Source of the DNA: Streptomyces phaeolivaceus
GTDB lineage: Bacteria > Actinomycetota > Actinomycetes > Streptomycetales > Streptomycetaceae
Reading direction: 5' to 3'
NCBI RefSeq assembly: GCF_009184865.1
Contig: NZ_CP045096.1
Location: 5,766,001 to 5,830,000 of the forward strand
Length of the DNA: 64,000 nt
This document shows, piece after piece, positions 53,071-61,881 of this stretch. Every line of letters starts with the position of its first letter. Position 1 is the first letter of the stretch. Made by a program: the position numbers and the translations under genes. Below the pieces are notes generated by a model. That model was not told the DNA's origin and ran no database searches. It saw only the letters and a program-made list of their open reading frames with translations.

Positions 53071-54276
53071 ATGGCTGTGTGGGACGACCTGGTGGGGCAG
53101 GAGCGGTTGAGCGGGCAACTCGGCGCGGCTGCCCGGGACGCGGACGCGATCGTCACGGCGGCGGTGACGGGGACCGCGCCTCCGGAGGCGTCGAAGATGA
53201 CGCACGCGTGGCTGTTCACGGGGCCGCCGGGGTCGGGGCGGGCGACGGCGGCGCGGGCGTTCGCGGCGGCGTTGCAGTGCGTGAGTCCGGACCGGGCGCT
53301 CGGCGGGAGCCCGGGATGCGGGTTCTGCGACGGATGCCATACGGCGCTGGTGGGGACGCACGCGGACGTCAGCACCGTGGCGGCGGTGGGCACGCAGATC
53401 CTCGCGGACGACATGCGGGACACGGTGCGGAAGTCGTTCACGTCGCCGGCCAACGGGCGATGGCAGGTGATCCTCGTCGAGGACGCGGAGCGGCTGAACG
53501 AGAAATCGGCGAACGCCGTGCTGAAGGCCGTGGAGGAGCCCGCCCCCCGGACGGTCTGGCTGCTGTGCGCGCCCTCGCTGGAGGACGTGCTGCCGACGAT
53601 CCGGTCGCGGTGCCGGCACGTCGGGCTGCTCACGCCGTCGGTGGACGCGGTCGCGGACATGCTCGTACGGCGGGAGGGCATCGAGCCGGAGGCGGCGGCC
53701 GTGGCCGCGCGGGCGACCCAGGGGCACATCGAGCGGGCCCGGCGGCTGGCCACCGACCCGCGGGCCCGGGAGCGGCGGGCCGCCGTGCTGAAGCTGCCGC
53801 TGCGGGTGGAGGACATCGGGGGGTGTCTCAAGGCCGCGCAGGAGCTGGTGGACGCCGCTTCGGAGGAGTCGAAGCAACTGGCCGAAGAGGTCGACACCAA
53901 GGAGACCGAGGAGCTGAAGGCGGCGCTGGGCGCGGTGCAGGGCGGGCGGATGCCGCGCGGTACGGCCGGGGTGATGAAGGACCTGGAGGACAAGCAGAAG
54001 CGGCGGCGTACGCGGGCGCAGCGGGACAGCCTGGATCTCGCGCTGACCGAACTCACCGGGTTCTACCGGGATGTTCTGGCGCTGCAGCTGGGGTCGCGGG
54101 TCGCGCTCGCCAATGTCGAGGTGCGGGACAGCCTGGAGCGGATGGCCCGGGGCGGCACACCGGAGGCGACCCTGCGGCGGATCGACGCGATCGCGGCCTG
54201 CCGGGAGGCGTTGGAGAGAAATGTGGCGCCCCTGCTGGCCGTGGAGGCGATGACGATGGCCTTGCGTGCCGGGTGA
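53071..54276 (+). CDS. holB: DNA polymerase III delta' subunit
   Basis: A 401-aa clamp-loader delta' subunit. AAA+ fold with GPPGSGRATAARA P-loop (the catalytic GK(S/T) is altered, as usual in delta'), zinc-module cysteines GCGFCDGCHTAL, LVEDAERLNEKSANAVLKAVEEP and RSRCRHV (sensor/Arg region). ATG at 53071 after GGACGGAGGGCGG; upstream extension is not conserved. tmk-holB adjacency is common in bacteria. Confidence 0.93.
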   Translation: MAVWDDLVGQERLSGQLGAAARDADAIVTAAVTGTAPPEASKMTHAWLFTGPPGSGRATAARAFAAALQCVSPDRALGGSPGCGFCDGCHTALVGTHADVSTVAAVGTQILADDMRDTVRKSFTSPANGRWQVILVEDAERLNEKSANAVLKAVEEPAPRTVWLLCAPSLEDVLPTIRSRCRHVGLLTPSVDAVADMLVRREGIEPEAAAVAARATQGHIERARRLATDPRARERRAAVLKLPLRVEDIGGCLKAAQELVDAASEESKQLAEEVDTKETEELKAALGAVQGGRMPRGTAGVMKDLEDKQKRRRTRAQRDSLDLALTELTGFYRDVLALQLGSRVALANVEVRDSLERMARGGTPEATLRRIDAIAACREALERNVAPLLAVEAMTMALRAG

Positions 54277-54398
54277 GGGTGGGGTGAGGGTCGGGCGAGG
54301 TCGGGTGAGTGTGGCGCGTTTGATTGACCGTTTCACTCGTACGAGGAGCGTTCGTCGCTGTTCGTGATGAATTGAGTGGTTCTGGTTACGCTCGCGAG

Positions 54399-55994
54399 AT
54401 GCACACCAGGCGTACTTCCCGGCCGCATCGGCCCCTGCGGGCCGGCGGCGCGTTGCTCGCTGCCGCCGCGCTGCTCGTCGCGGGCTGCTCCTCCGGCGGT
54501 TCCACCAGGGCGGCCACGGCGGCCACGGCGGTGGACGGAGGGCCCGCCCTCGGCGCGCTGCCCCGTGCGACCCCCTCGGTGCTGGCCCCGTACTACGGGC
54601 AGAAGCTGCGCTGGCGCGACTGCGAGATCCCCGGATTCCAGTGCGCCACGATGAAGGCGCCCCTCGACTACGCGAAGCCCGGCGAAGGGGACATCAGGCT
54701 GGCCGTCTCGCGGAGGAAGGCGACCGGGCCCGGCGAGCGGCTCGGCTCGCTGCTGGTCAATCCGGGTGGACCGGGCGGATCGGCGGTCGGATACGTGCAG
54801 GGGTACGCGGGCATCGGCTACCCGGCCGAGGTGCGGGCGCGGTACGACATGGTCGCCGTCGACCCGCGGGGCGTGGCCGGCAGCGAGCCGATCGAATGTC
54901 TCACCGGGCGCCAGATGGACACGTACACGCAGACCGACCTCACCCCGGACGACACGGAGGAGACCACCGGGCTGGTCGCCGCGTACAAGCGGTTCGCGGA
55001 AGGGTGTGGGGAGCGGGCGCCGAAGGTGCTGCGCCATGTCTCCACGGTTGAGGCGGCCCGGGACATGGACATCCTGCGGGCCGTGCTGGGCGACCGGAAG
55101 CTGACGTACGTCGGGGCCTCGTACGGCACGTTCCTCGGGGCGACGTACGCGGGGCTGTTCCCCGAGCGCGTCGGCCGGCTGGTGCTCGACGGCGCGATGG
55201 ACCCGTCGCTGCCCGCCCACCGGCTGAACCAGGAGCAGACGGCGGGCTTCGAGACGGCCTTCCGGGCCTTCGCGAAGGACTGTGTGGGGCGGAAGGACTG
55301 TGCGCTGGGGCGTACGCCCGCGCAGGTCGCCGAGAACATGCGCGGGCTGTTCGAGCGGCTGGACGCGCGCTCGCTCCCGACCGGTGACGCCGACGGCCGG
55401 CGGCTGGGGGAGTCCCTGGCCACGACGGGGGTGATCGCGGCGATGTACGACGAGGGGGCCTGGCCGCGGCTGCGCCAGGCGCTCACCGAGGCGGTGGAGA
55501 AGGACGACGGCGCCGGGCTGCTCGCCCTCTCCGACAGCTACTTCGAACGCGCCCCCGACGGCACGTACTCCAACCTGATGTACGCCAACGCCGCCGTGAA
55601 CTGCCTCGATCTCCCGGCCGCCTACGACACCCCCGAGGAGGTCGAACGGGCCCTCCCCGCGTTCGAGAAGGCGTCCCCGGTCTTCGGCCGGGCCCTCGCG
55701 TGGGCCTCGCTGAACTGCGCGTACTGGCCGGTGCGGCCGACGGGTGGGCCGCACCGGATCGAGGCGAAGGGCGCCGCCCCGATCGTCGTCGTCGGCACCA
55801 CCCGCGATCCCGCCACCCCGTACCGCTGGGCCCAGGCCCTCGCCTCCCAGCTCTCCTCCGCCCGCCTCCTCACGTACGACGGCGACGGCCACACCGCGTA
55901 CGGCCGCGGCAGCGCGTGCGTCGACTCCGCGATCAACGCCTACCTCCTGCGCGGCACACCCCCGACCGACGGAAAACGCTGCTCAGCGTCTTGA
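54399..55994 (+). CDS. Secreted alpha/beta-hydrolase peptidase lipoprotein (SlpD/E-like)
   Basis: A 531-aa exported protein: Arg-rich start, hydrophobic core, lipobox VAGC (Cys ~30). The globular part is a tripeptidyl-aminopeptidase-like alpha/beta hydrolase: oxyanion segment LVNPGGPGGSAVG, nucleophile GASYGTFLG, a terminal TAP-type domain with ARLLTYDGDGHTAYGRGSACVD carrying the His. It fits the Streptomyces SlpD/SlpE mycelium-associated proteinases found after holB in S. coelicolor. ATG at 54399. Confidence 0.9.
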   Translation: MHTRRTSRPHRPLRAGGALLAAAALLVAGCSSGGSTRAATAATAVDGGPALGALPRATPSVLAPYYGQKLRWRDCEIPGFQCATMKAPLDYAKPGEGDIRLAVSRRKATGPGERLGSLLVNPGGPGGSAVGYVQGYAGIGYPAEVRARYDMVAVDPRGVAGSEPIECLTGRQMDTYTQTDLTPDDTEETTGLVAAYKRFAEGCGERAPKVLRHVSTVEAARDMDILRAVLGDRKLTYVGASYGTFLGATYAGLFPERVGRLVLDGAMDPSLPAHRLNQEQTAGFETAFRAFAKDCVGRKDCALGRTPAQVAENMRGLFERLDARSLPTGDADGRRLGESLATTGVIAAMYDEGAWPRLRQALTEAVEKDDGAGLLALSDSYFERAPDGTYSNLMYANAAVNCLDLPAAYDTPEEVERALPAFEKASPVFGRALAWASLNCAYWPVRPTGGPHRIEAKGAAPIVVVGTTRDPATPYRWAQALASQLSSARLLTYDGDGHTAYGRGSACVDSAINAYLLRGTPPTDGKRCSAS

Positions 55995-56050
55995 TCGCCG
56001 GGTGCCGCCCGACCGGGTCCGGCCCGGCGCCGGGGTGCCCCGACCACTGG

Positions 56051-56079
56051 TTCGGAGCACCCCGGAAACTGTGTAGACT
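56051..56079 (+). promoter_or_regulatory. Likely tRNA-Thr promoter
   Basis: TTCGGA (56051-56056), 17-bp spacer, TAGACT (56074-56079), about 38 bases before the tRNA. The -10 fits the Streptomyces housekeeping consensus. Confidence 0.5.
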
Positions 56080-56117
56080 TACCGACGTTGCTGATCGCAC
56101 CATAGTGCAGACAGCGC

Positions 56118-56191
56118 GCCGCCTTAGCTCAGATGGCCAGAGCAACGCACTCGTAATGCGTAGGTCTCGGGTTCGAATCCCGAAGGCGGCT
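56118..56191 (+). tRNA. tRNA-Thr (anticodon CGT), element integration site
   Basis: Complete cloverleaf: acceptor GCCGCCT/AGGCGGC, D stem GCTC/GAGC, anticodon stem ACGCA/TGCGT with loop CTCGTAA (anticodon CGT, reads ACG), T stem TCGGG/CCCGA with loop TTCGAAT, discriminator T. CCA is not encoded. The 3' half is the likely attB/attL core for the adjacent integrase; the second att copy would lie beyond the window. Confidence 0.97.
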
Positions 56192-56195
56192 CCGC

Positions 56196-56232
56196 AAAAC
56201 CCCAGGACAGATAGTCGCTGACCTGGGGTTTT
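56196..56232. terminator. Strong bidirectional terminator between tRNA and integrase
   Basis: AAAACCCCAGG (56196-56206) / CCTGGGGTTTT (56222-56232): 11-bp stem, 15-base loop, flanked by A-run and T-run so it can end transcription from both sides. It follows the tRNA by four bases. Confidence 0.9.
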
Positions 56233-56319
56233 CTGCTGCTCGGGGCATGGCGCGTCAGGCGGTCGGGGTGCCGCGAGATGGCTTGCGTGAGCGATGCGTG
56301 AGCGGAGCGGTCCGATGCC

Positions 56320-57924
56320 CTACTTCTTGGGCTTCTTCCGCTTGCCCTTCCTCTTGGCCCTGGCCTCGGCTTTCGCCTTGGCCGCCGCCTTCTTGGCGGC
56401 CTTACGGGCGGCCTCCTCCGCCTCGGTCTTCCGCTGAAGCGGGACCAGCTTGGCGGTGGCCTCGGCCGCGTTCTTGCCGACCTGCGGCAGGACGCTCTGG
56501 TATATGTCCCGCGTAATGCGGGTGTCGCTGTGCCCGAGCGTGTCCGACACGATCTTCACGTCGATGCCGGCGGCGAGCATGAGCGTGGCCGCCCCGTGCC
56601 GGAGGTCGTGCAGCCGGATCGGCGGTAGCCCGGAGGCGGCGACGAGGCGCTCGAAGAGGTCGGTCACCTTCCCGGGGTGGAGCCAGGAGCCGTCTTCCTG
56701 GGTGAAGACCATGCCGGTCTCGACCCAGGCCGTTGCCCACTCCTCGCGGTCCGCGTCCTGCTGTTCGCGGTGCCGCTTCAGGACGTTGACGGTGTCGTCG
56801 TCGAGGGCGACCACGCGGAAGCCGCTGTCCGTCTTGGGCTCCGAGGTCTCGACCTCCCACCCGTCCTGGACGAGTTGGGCGGAGACGGTCAGGGAGTGGT
56901 CATCGAGGTTGGTCTCCGACCAGGGCTGCGCGCATGCCTCGCCCCGCCGCAGGCCGCGGAAGGCGATCAGGTGCCACATCGCGTACAGCCGGTCCTCCGC
57001 GAGGAAGTCGAGGAACGCGCCGGTCTGTTCGGGCGTCCAGACCATGACGGGGGAGGGCTTCTCGCCCGTCTGCTCCCACCTGGCGACCCGCGCGTCCGTC
57101 CACACCAGGGCCTTCGGCTTGCGTACGGGGTCGAGCTCGACGTGGGCCGCCGGGTTGAAGGTGAGGATCTGCTGGCCGATCGCGTCGTTCAACGCAGACC
57201 GCAGCGTGGCCTTGATACGCAGCCGGGTGGCCGGGCCGGTCACACGCCGGAACGGCGGCATGGCATCGATCGCCGTCTTCATCACCTTGCGGCGGGCGCG
57301 GTTGTCCAGGCCCTTCCACGGCACGGTGGCCAACTCCTCGACCGCGGCCCGGCGCTGGGCGTTCTGCTCCAGGATCTCGGCATTGCCGTCGGATATGGCC
57401 GTGAACATGTCGCTGAGATGGCTCACGCGCAGGCGGTCGAGGCGGTGGTGGCCGATCCGAGGCTTCAAGTGGAAGCGGATATCGGTCTCGTAGCGGCTGA
57501 GTCCCGACTTGCGGATGCGCTTGCCGTCGAGCCACCGATCGAGCCACTCGCCGACGGTCAGGCGACCGATCAGGTCCTGACCGGACTTCAGGCGCCGGCG
57601 GGTCTCCTCGACATCCGGCAGTGGCGACTTCTCGTCGCCGACCTCCTCCAGCATGGCGGCGATCAGCGCCATGCCCTCGGGGTCGTCGGTGTCGGCGAGG
57701 CCGAGCAGGGCGCGTATGTGGTCGAGGTCGGCCTGGGCGGCCTTGAGGGAGTCGTAGCCGGCGCGGCTGAAGGAGCGGCGGGTGCCGTCTTCGCGGGGCG
57801 GGAGTTCCTGGCGTATGGAGTACGAGCCGTGCTTGCGGCTGGAGAGCTTCGGGCACTGCTTGCCGAGCGGCTTCCCGGTTTGGGCGTCGCGGCAGTAGCA
57901 GCGGCGGTGGGTGGAACCCTTCAA
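56320..57924 (-). CDS. int: Tyrosine site-specific integrase
   Basis: A 534-aa phage-type integrase. An N-terminal Cys-containing arm-binding region (CYCRD...C) leads to a core-binding domain (~120-220) and the catalytic domain with R326 (GLRRGEA), K364, H439-xx-R442 (HDLRHG), H465 (LGHSD) and Y475 (RDIYQSV). A Lys/Ala/Arg-rich tail covers ~495-534. The start is TTG at 57924, overlapping the XRE gene stop (TTGA); no other in-frame start keeps the N-terminal arm. It should act at the tRNA-Thr site. Confidence 0.94.
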   Translation of the reverse strand: MKGSTHRRCYCRDAQTGKPLGKQCPKLSSRKHGSYSIRQELPPREDGTRRSFSRAGYDSLKAAQADLDHIRALLGLADTDDPEGMALIAAMLEEVGDEKSPLPDVEETRRRLKSGQDLIGRLTVGEWLDRWLDGKRIRKSGLSRYETDIRFHLKPRIGHHRLDRLRVSHLSDMFTAISDGNAEILEQNAQRRAAVEELATVPWKGLDNRARRKVMKTAIDAMPPFRRVTGPATRLRIKATLRSALNDAIGQQILTFNPAAHVELDPVRKPKALVWTDARVARWEQTGEKPSPVMVWTPEQTGAFLDFLAEDRLYAMWHLIAFRGLRRGEACAQPWSETNLDDHSLTVSAQLVQDGWEVETSEPKTDSGFRVVALDDDTVNVLKRHREQQDADREEWATAWVETGMVFTQEDGSWLHPGKVTDLFERLVAASGLPPIRLHDLRHGAATLMLAAGIDVKIVSDTLGHSDTRITRDIYQSVLPQVGKNAAEATAKLVPLQRKTEAEEAARKAAKKAAAKAKAEARAKRKGKRKKPKK

Positions 57925-58601
57925 AGATCATTCTCCTCATCGGTGTTGCCGACGGGTGGGTCGACGTCGGCGAGTTCTGGTGGCAGGTGCGGTGGTGTGC
58001 CGCCGTCTTCGCGGATGAAGGCGCGGGCGCTGCGGAGCCGGTACTTGGCTTCCAACACCCTTTCGGCGTAGTCGGCTTGGGCGAGTACCGCTTCCTCGCG
58101 TTCGGCCTGGTTGGGCGCTGTCTCGGCCTTCCAGCGCTCGTGCTTCTCGCCTTTCAGGGCGGCCAGGGCGGCGCGCTGGTGGCGGATGTGGGCGCGGAAG
58201 GAGCGGAGCATGTCGTCTTCCATGCCGAAGTCCTCGATGTCGCCGGTGAACCAGCGCATGGCGTCCCATGTCGGGTCGGAGTGCTGCAGGGGAAGGCGCT
58301 GGACTCGGTCGACGTAGCCGACGGGGTAGAGCAGGCAGATCGGGTAGGTCCGCAAGGCTTCGGCGAGGACGAGGACGTCGACCATGGGCAGGTTGGCGCG
58401 GCGGCCGGATTCCATGTTGGCGATCACGTTGCGCGGGATCGGATGGCCGATCTCCGCGCAGCGGTCGGCCAGGTCCTGGGCGCTCATGCGCAACTCCTTC
58501 CTTCGTCTGCGGACCTCGGCGGCCACCGTGGCCATCACCTGATCCACCCACTCGGGGACGTCGTCCTCGTCATCTCTAGGATCAAAACCGCGTTGTGTCA
58601 T
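57921..58601 (-). CDS. XRE-family regulator
   Basis: A 226-aa protein with an N-terminal helix-turn-helix (~30-85: ELRMSAQDLADRCAEIG...IANMESGRR) and a helical C-terminal region with no known domain (AERVLEAKYRLRSA). It is co-translated with the integrase and divergent from the excisionase-like gene, so it probably controls the choice between integration and excision. Confidence 0.85.
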   Translation of the reverse strand: MTQRGFDPRDDEDDVPEWVDQVMATVAAEVRRRRKELRMSAQDLADRCAEIGHPIPRNVIANMESGRRANLPMVDVLVLAEALRTYPICLLYPVGYVDRVQRLPLQHSDPTWDAMRWFTGDIEDFGMEDDMLRSFRAHIRHQRAALAALKGEKHERWKAETAPNQAEREEAVLAQADYAERVLEAKYRLRSARAFIREDGGTPPHLPPELADVDPPVGNTDEENDL

Positions 58602-58695
58602 GGAGACACATTAGCTTCCCGATGATGGTTAGTGATCGCCTGGAGCCGGACGTGATGCCGCGTTCGCCGAGGGCTCACTCATGGACGGAGCATGT

Positions 58696-58926
58696 ATGCG
58701 CGAAAACGAGATCGCGGAGCGGCCCAAGGGTATGACGCGGGCGGAGTTGTTGGCCCTGCCTGCCGCCGTTGACCTGGACACCGGTAACCGGGCGCTGGGT
58801 CTGGGGCGGAGCAAGGGCTACGAGTTGGCCAAGCGGGGTCAGTACCCCTGCAAGGTCCTGCGGCTGGGCAAGGCGTACCGCGTCGTGACAGCCGACCTGT
58901 TGAGCCTGCTCGGCCTGGCCGCATGA
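58696..58926 (+). CDS. xis: Excisionase-like DNA-binding protein (AlpA/MerR type)
   Basis: A 76-aa winged-helix protein; core ALGLGRSKGYELAKRGQYPCKVLRLGKAYRVVTADLLSLLGL fits excisionase-like helix-turn-helix proteins used as directionality factors. I chose the ATG at 58696, which has GGAG 5 bases before it; the ATG at 58681 would add MDGAC. The divergent gap with the XRE gene (58,602-58,680) should hold their operators. Confidence 0.75.
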   Translation: MRENEIAERPKGMTRAELLALPAAVDLDTGNRALGLGRSKGYELAKRGQYPCKVLRLGKAYRVVTADLLSLLGLAA

Positions 58927-59153
58927 CCGCCCGAGCCCATAGCAGACGCTTCTGCGCTGAGCTGACACAGAAACGCTGGACTGTGTCGGGGCGTGGACGT
59001 ACTGTCCGTGTTCCCTCGCCCCGGTCAGGGAAGCGAGAAAGCCCCCGGCGCGCCAACGCCGGAGGCTCCGCACACTCCACTGCCCGCATACCAACGAACG
59101 ACCTGCGTGAGTCGGGCCTGCATGCCCGACGTCACCGGAAAAGGAGCTGCCCT

Positions 59154-60437
59154 GTGCAACCTACGACACCCGAGCCCTATTCCGCACCCGGCAAAGCGGT
59201 ATGGCCGACGGTCGCCGTGCCTGGCCGGCCCGGCCACGCGCCCGAAGCCGCCCCGGCGGCCGATGGCGGGGCACCGGATACGGTTCCGGTGGATCAGCCC
59301 GCCGAGGAGGCGGTGCCGGAGCCCGAGCCGACGTACGGCTCCGAGCTGCTGAGTGAACTGCGTTCCCAGATAGCCCAGTTCGTGATCCTGCCCTCCCAGC
59401 AGGCGCTACACGCCGTCACGCTGTGGGTGGCGGCGACGCACCTGCAGCCCGCGTGGCAGCACGCACCGCGCCTGGCGGTGGTCGGGCCGGCGAAGCGGTG
59501 CGGCAAGTCACGGCTCCTGGACGTGCTGACCGAGACGGTCCACGAGCCGATGCTCACCATCAACACCACGCCCGCGGCCATCTTCCGGTCCATCACCGAC
59601 GAGCCGCCCACCCTGCTGGTGGACGAGGCGGACACAATCTTCGGCACGCCGAAGCAGGCGGAGAAGAATGAGGAGATGCGTGGTCTGCTCAACGCCGGCC
59701 ACCAGCGCAACCGGTACGTCACCCGCGTCGTAGGCAACGACCACACCCCGCACCGGTTCGCCACCTTCGCCATGGCCGCGCTCGCGGGCATCGGCGACCT
59801 GCCCGACACGATCATGGACCGGTCGGTGGTGATTCGTATGCGCCGCCGGGCCGAGGGCGAGAGCGTCAAGCCCTTCCGCTCCCGCCGCGACACCCCGGCC
59901 CTGCACGACCTGCGCGACCGCCTCGCCGCCTGGGCCCGGCCGCTGCTGGACGAGGCCGCCGACATGGAACCGGTAATGCCGGTGGAGGACCGAGCCGCCG
60001 ATACCTGGGAACCCCTGGTGATCGTCGCCGACCTGGCCGCCGGGCCCTGGCCACGCCTCGCCCGCGCGGCGTGCGCGCAGATGGTGACGGCCGAAGCGGA
60101 GGCCGAGGAGGACCACCCCAGCTCAGCGCGGATCCTGGCCGACATCCGCCGGGTCTTCGTAGCCCAGCGGGAGGTCGACAGCCTCTCCACGGACGAACTC
60201 CTGCACCACCTGCGCCAGGACCTGGAAGGCCCGTGGGCGGAGTGGGGTCGCAAGGGGCTGGACCCGCGTGAGCTCGGCTCGCTGCTGCGCGCCTTCGACA
60301 TCAGGCCCGGCAACGTCCGCCTCGCCGACGGAACCCAGCGCAAGGGCTACACGCGCAACAAGTTCCTCGACGCATGGCGGCGCTACTGCCCGACCGTCCA
60401 CCCGGTCGGCACAGGCCCCGCGCGCAGCGAGGGCTGA
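59154..60437 (+). CDS. DUF3631 P-loop ATPase (replication/primase-like)
   Basis: A 427-aa protein. Pro/Ala/Glu-rich N-terminus, then ATPase motifs VVGPAKRCGKSRLLD (Walker A, ~111) and LLVDEADTIFG (Walker B, ~153), with RSVVIRMRRR as Arg finger region. DUF3631 proteins are frequent in actinobacterial plasmids and ICEs and are presumed replication helicases. GTG at 59154 with AAGGAG 7 bases before it. The preceding ~230 bases are non-coding, with an imperfect hairpin at 59041-59070. Confidence 0.82.
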   Translation: MQPTTPEPYSAPGKAVWPTVAVPGRPGHAPEAAPAADGGAPDTVPVDQPAEEAVPEPEPTYGSELLSELRSQIAQFVILPSQQALHAVTLWVAATHLQPAWQHAPRLAVVGPAKRCGKSRLLDVLTETVHEPMLTINTTPAAIFRSITDEPPTLLVDEADTIFGTPKQAEKNEEMRGLLNAGHQRNRYVTRVVGNDHTPHRFATFAMAALAGIGDLPDTIMDRSVVIRMRRRAEGESVKPFRSRRDTPALHDLRDRLAAWARPLLDEAADMEPVMPVEDRAADTWEPLVIVADLAAGPWPRLARAACAQMVTAEAEAEEDHPSSARILADIRRVFVAQREVDSLSTDELLHHLRQDLEGPWAEWGRKGLDPRELGSLLRAFDIRPGNVRLADGTQRKGYTRNKFLDAWRRYCPTVHPVGTGPARSEG

Positions 60438-60448
60438 GACCCCCCGGT

Positions 60449-60794
60449 CCCCGGTTGCCGTCCTTGCCGTCCCTGCCGTAATCCCGCAGGTCAAACGGCA
60501 TGCAGGCAAGACGGCAACCGGGGCCAGGACGGCAACACGATCATGACCGAGGTTGCTGCCCGCCGGGACGCCGCCCACATCCGTCTTGTGCCGTCCCGGA
60601 CGTCCCCGCCGTATCACCGCAGGTCACAGCACATGCGGCCGGGACGGCAAGACGGATGCGATCCATCCACGGCCACCGAACCGCAGCACCCGCCGCCCGT
60701 GCGTGCCCACAGGACGCGCCAGCGCCGCCAAGACGGAACACCGGCCCCCCTGCCGTACCGGCCCTGACCTGCGCTTGCAACGGCCGGGACGGCA
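60449..60794. repeat. Three consecutive stem-loops sharing CGCAGGTCA in the loop (candidate oriT/origin)
   Basis: Stem A: CCCCGGTTGCCGTCCTTGCC (60449-60468) with 60505-60523 (one bulge); loop has CCGCAGGTCA at 60484-60493. Stem B: arm 60578-60599 with CCGGGACGGCAAGACGGATG (60639-60658), a two-base bulge; loop CCGCAGGTCA at 60617-60626. Stem C: TGCCGTACCGGCC (60751-60763) with GGCCGGGACGGCA (60782-60794), one mismatch; loop has the motif inverted (TGACCTGCGC, 60765-60774). GACGGCAA recurs on right arms. No credible gene occupies 60,438-60,830. Confidence 0.75.
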
Positions 60795-60830
60795 AAGACG
60801 GACCACGCCACCACCCCAGGAGAACCCCGC

Positions 60831-61697
60831 TTGACCACCCTCTCCACACCCACCCACCGGGACCATCGCCCCGGCGTAGGACGGCCGATGACGAGCAAGC
60901 AGGCTGCTGAGCGGTACGCGCTCGTCGCGGCGGGCGTTGTCATCGTGGCGCTCACCGCCGGCGGATTCTGGCTGTCGTACGCGCACCTCGCAGAGGTCGC
61001 CGGACAGCACGGCCTCAAGAACTCCCCAGTCCGCCAGTGGGCCTGGCCCGCGACCCTGGACGCCTTCATCGTCGCGGGTGAACTCCTCATGCTCCGCGCG
61101 GGTCTGCGCCGCGTCGCCGACGGCTGGGCCATCGTCCTCACCGCCACCGGATCGATCGGTTCCATCGCCCTCAACGTGGCCGGGGTCAACGGCACGGGCA
61201 ACACCAGCGCCGTGCCGCTCCTCGACTACGTGGTCGCCGCGGTTCCCCCGACAGCCGCGCTGCTGGCCTTCGGCGTCCTGATGCGGCAGATCCACCAGCT
61301 CGTCGCCGACCCACCCGACGCCACCGAACGCCACAACGGTCTCCCGCAGCCAGCCGGTCTCGACGTGGCGGACGGTCAGGCCGACGTGGCTCGGGGTGCT
61401 GCCGAGGTGGCGCAGGGCGCCGCCACTATGACGGAAACCCCGCAGTCTTCCGCCGAACCGGAAGACCAGAAGCCCAGCGCTGTGTCCGACGACTACCTTG
61501 CGATCGCCCGTACCGCGCCACTGGGACGCGGAGACCGTGCCTCGCGCCGCCACATCGAAGCGACGATCCGCGGCAAGGGCCTCCCGATCGGCAGGGCCGA
61601 CGCGGAAAAGCTCAAGGACGTCCTGCAAGCCGAACTCGATGAGGCCACCTCTCAGCGGCGGGACGACCTCGGCATGACCCCCGCTGGCGCTCCCTGA
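60831..61697 (+). CDS. DUF2637 membrane protein
   Basis: A 288-aa protein with four predicted membrane spans in the first ~150 residues (VIVALTAGGFWLSYAHL, LDAFIVAGELLML, GWAIVLTATGSIGSIALNVAG, VVAAVPPTAALLAFGVLM) and a hydrophilic, Ala/Gln-rich tail ending in a small helical domain. DUF2637 proteins are typical of streptomycete plasmids and ICEs near transfer genes, where spread or transfer roles are suspected. TTG start at 60831 with AGGAGAA before it. Confidence 0.83.
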   Translation: MTTLSTPTHRDHRPGVGRPMTSKQAAERYALVAAGVVIVALTAGGFWLSYAHLAEVAGQHGLKNSPVRQWAWPATLDAFIVAGELLMLRAGLRRVADGWAIVLTATGSIGSIALNVAGVNGTGNTSAVPLLDYVVAAVPPTAALLAFGVLMRQIHQLVADPPDATERHNGLPQPAGLDVADGQADVARGAAEVAQGAATMTETPQSSAEPEDQKPSAVSDDYLAIARTAPLGRGDRASRRHIEATIRGKGLPIGRADAEKLKDVLQAELDEATSQRRDDLGMTPAGAP

Positions 61698-61731
61698 GCC
61701 CCGCGCTCCCATCGCTCCGGCGCAACTCGCA

Positions 61732-61767
61732 TCGCTCGTCCCCGCGCAGGTCCGCGGGGACGAGCGA
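61732..61767. repeat. Fourth stem-loop with GCGCAGGTCC around the loop
   Basis: TCGCTCGTCCCCGCG (61732-61746) pairs perfectly over 15 bp with CGCGGGGACGAGCGA (61753-61767); the 6-base loop is CAGGTC, so the junction reads CGCAGGTC as in the three upstream hairpins. It lies between the DUF2637 and MobC-like genes and could also be a terminator. Confidence 0.8.
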
Positions 61768-61881
61768 CCGCAGCAACGAGTCAACCCGACACCGCCGCTC
61801 CATCCGTCCTTGCCCTGACAGGTATGGGACGAGGTCGACCGGTCACTGACTGACCATCAACACCTTATGGAGAACCACCTC

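Noticed and set aside
58923..59153. N-terminal extension of the DUF3631 protein
   Set aside because: GTG at 59154 has a clear AAGGAG site; upstream codons have poor bias and contain a hairpin.
60543..60834. Small ORFs in the stem-loop block
   Set aside because: Pro/Arg/Gln-rich products without G/C third-position bias; frames cross the inverted repeat arms, so the repeats explain them.
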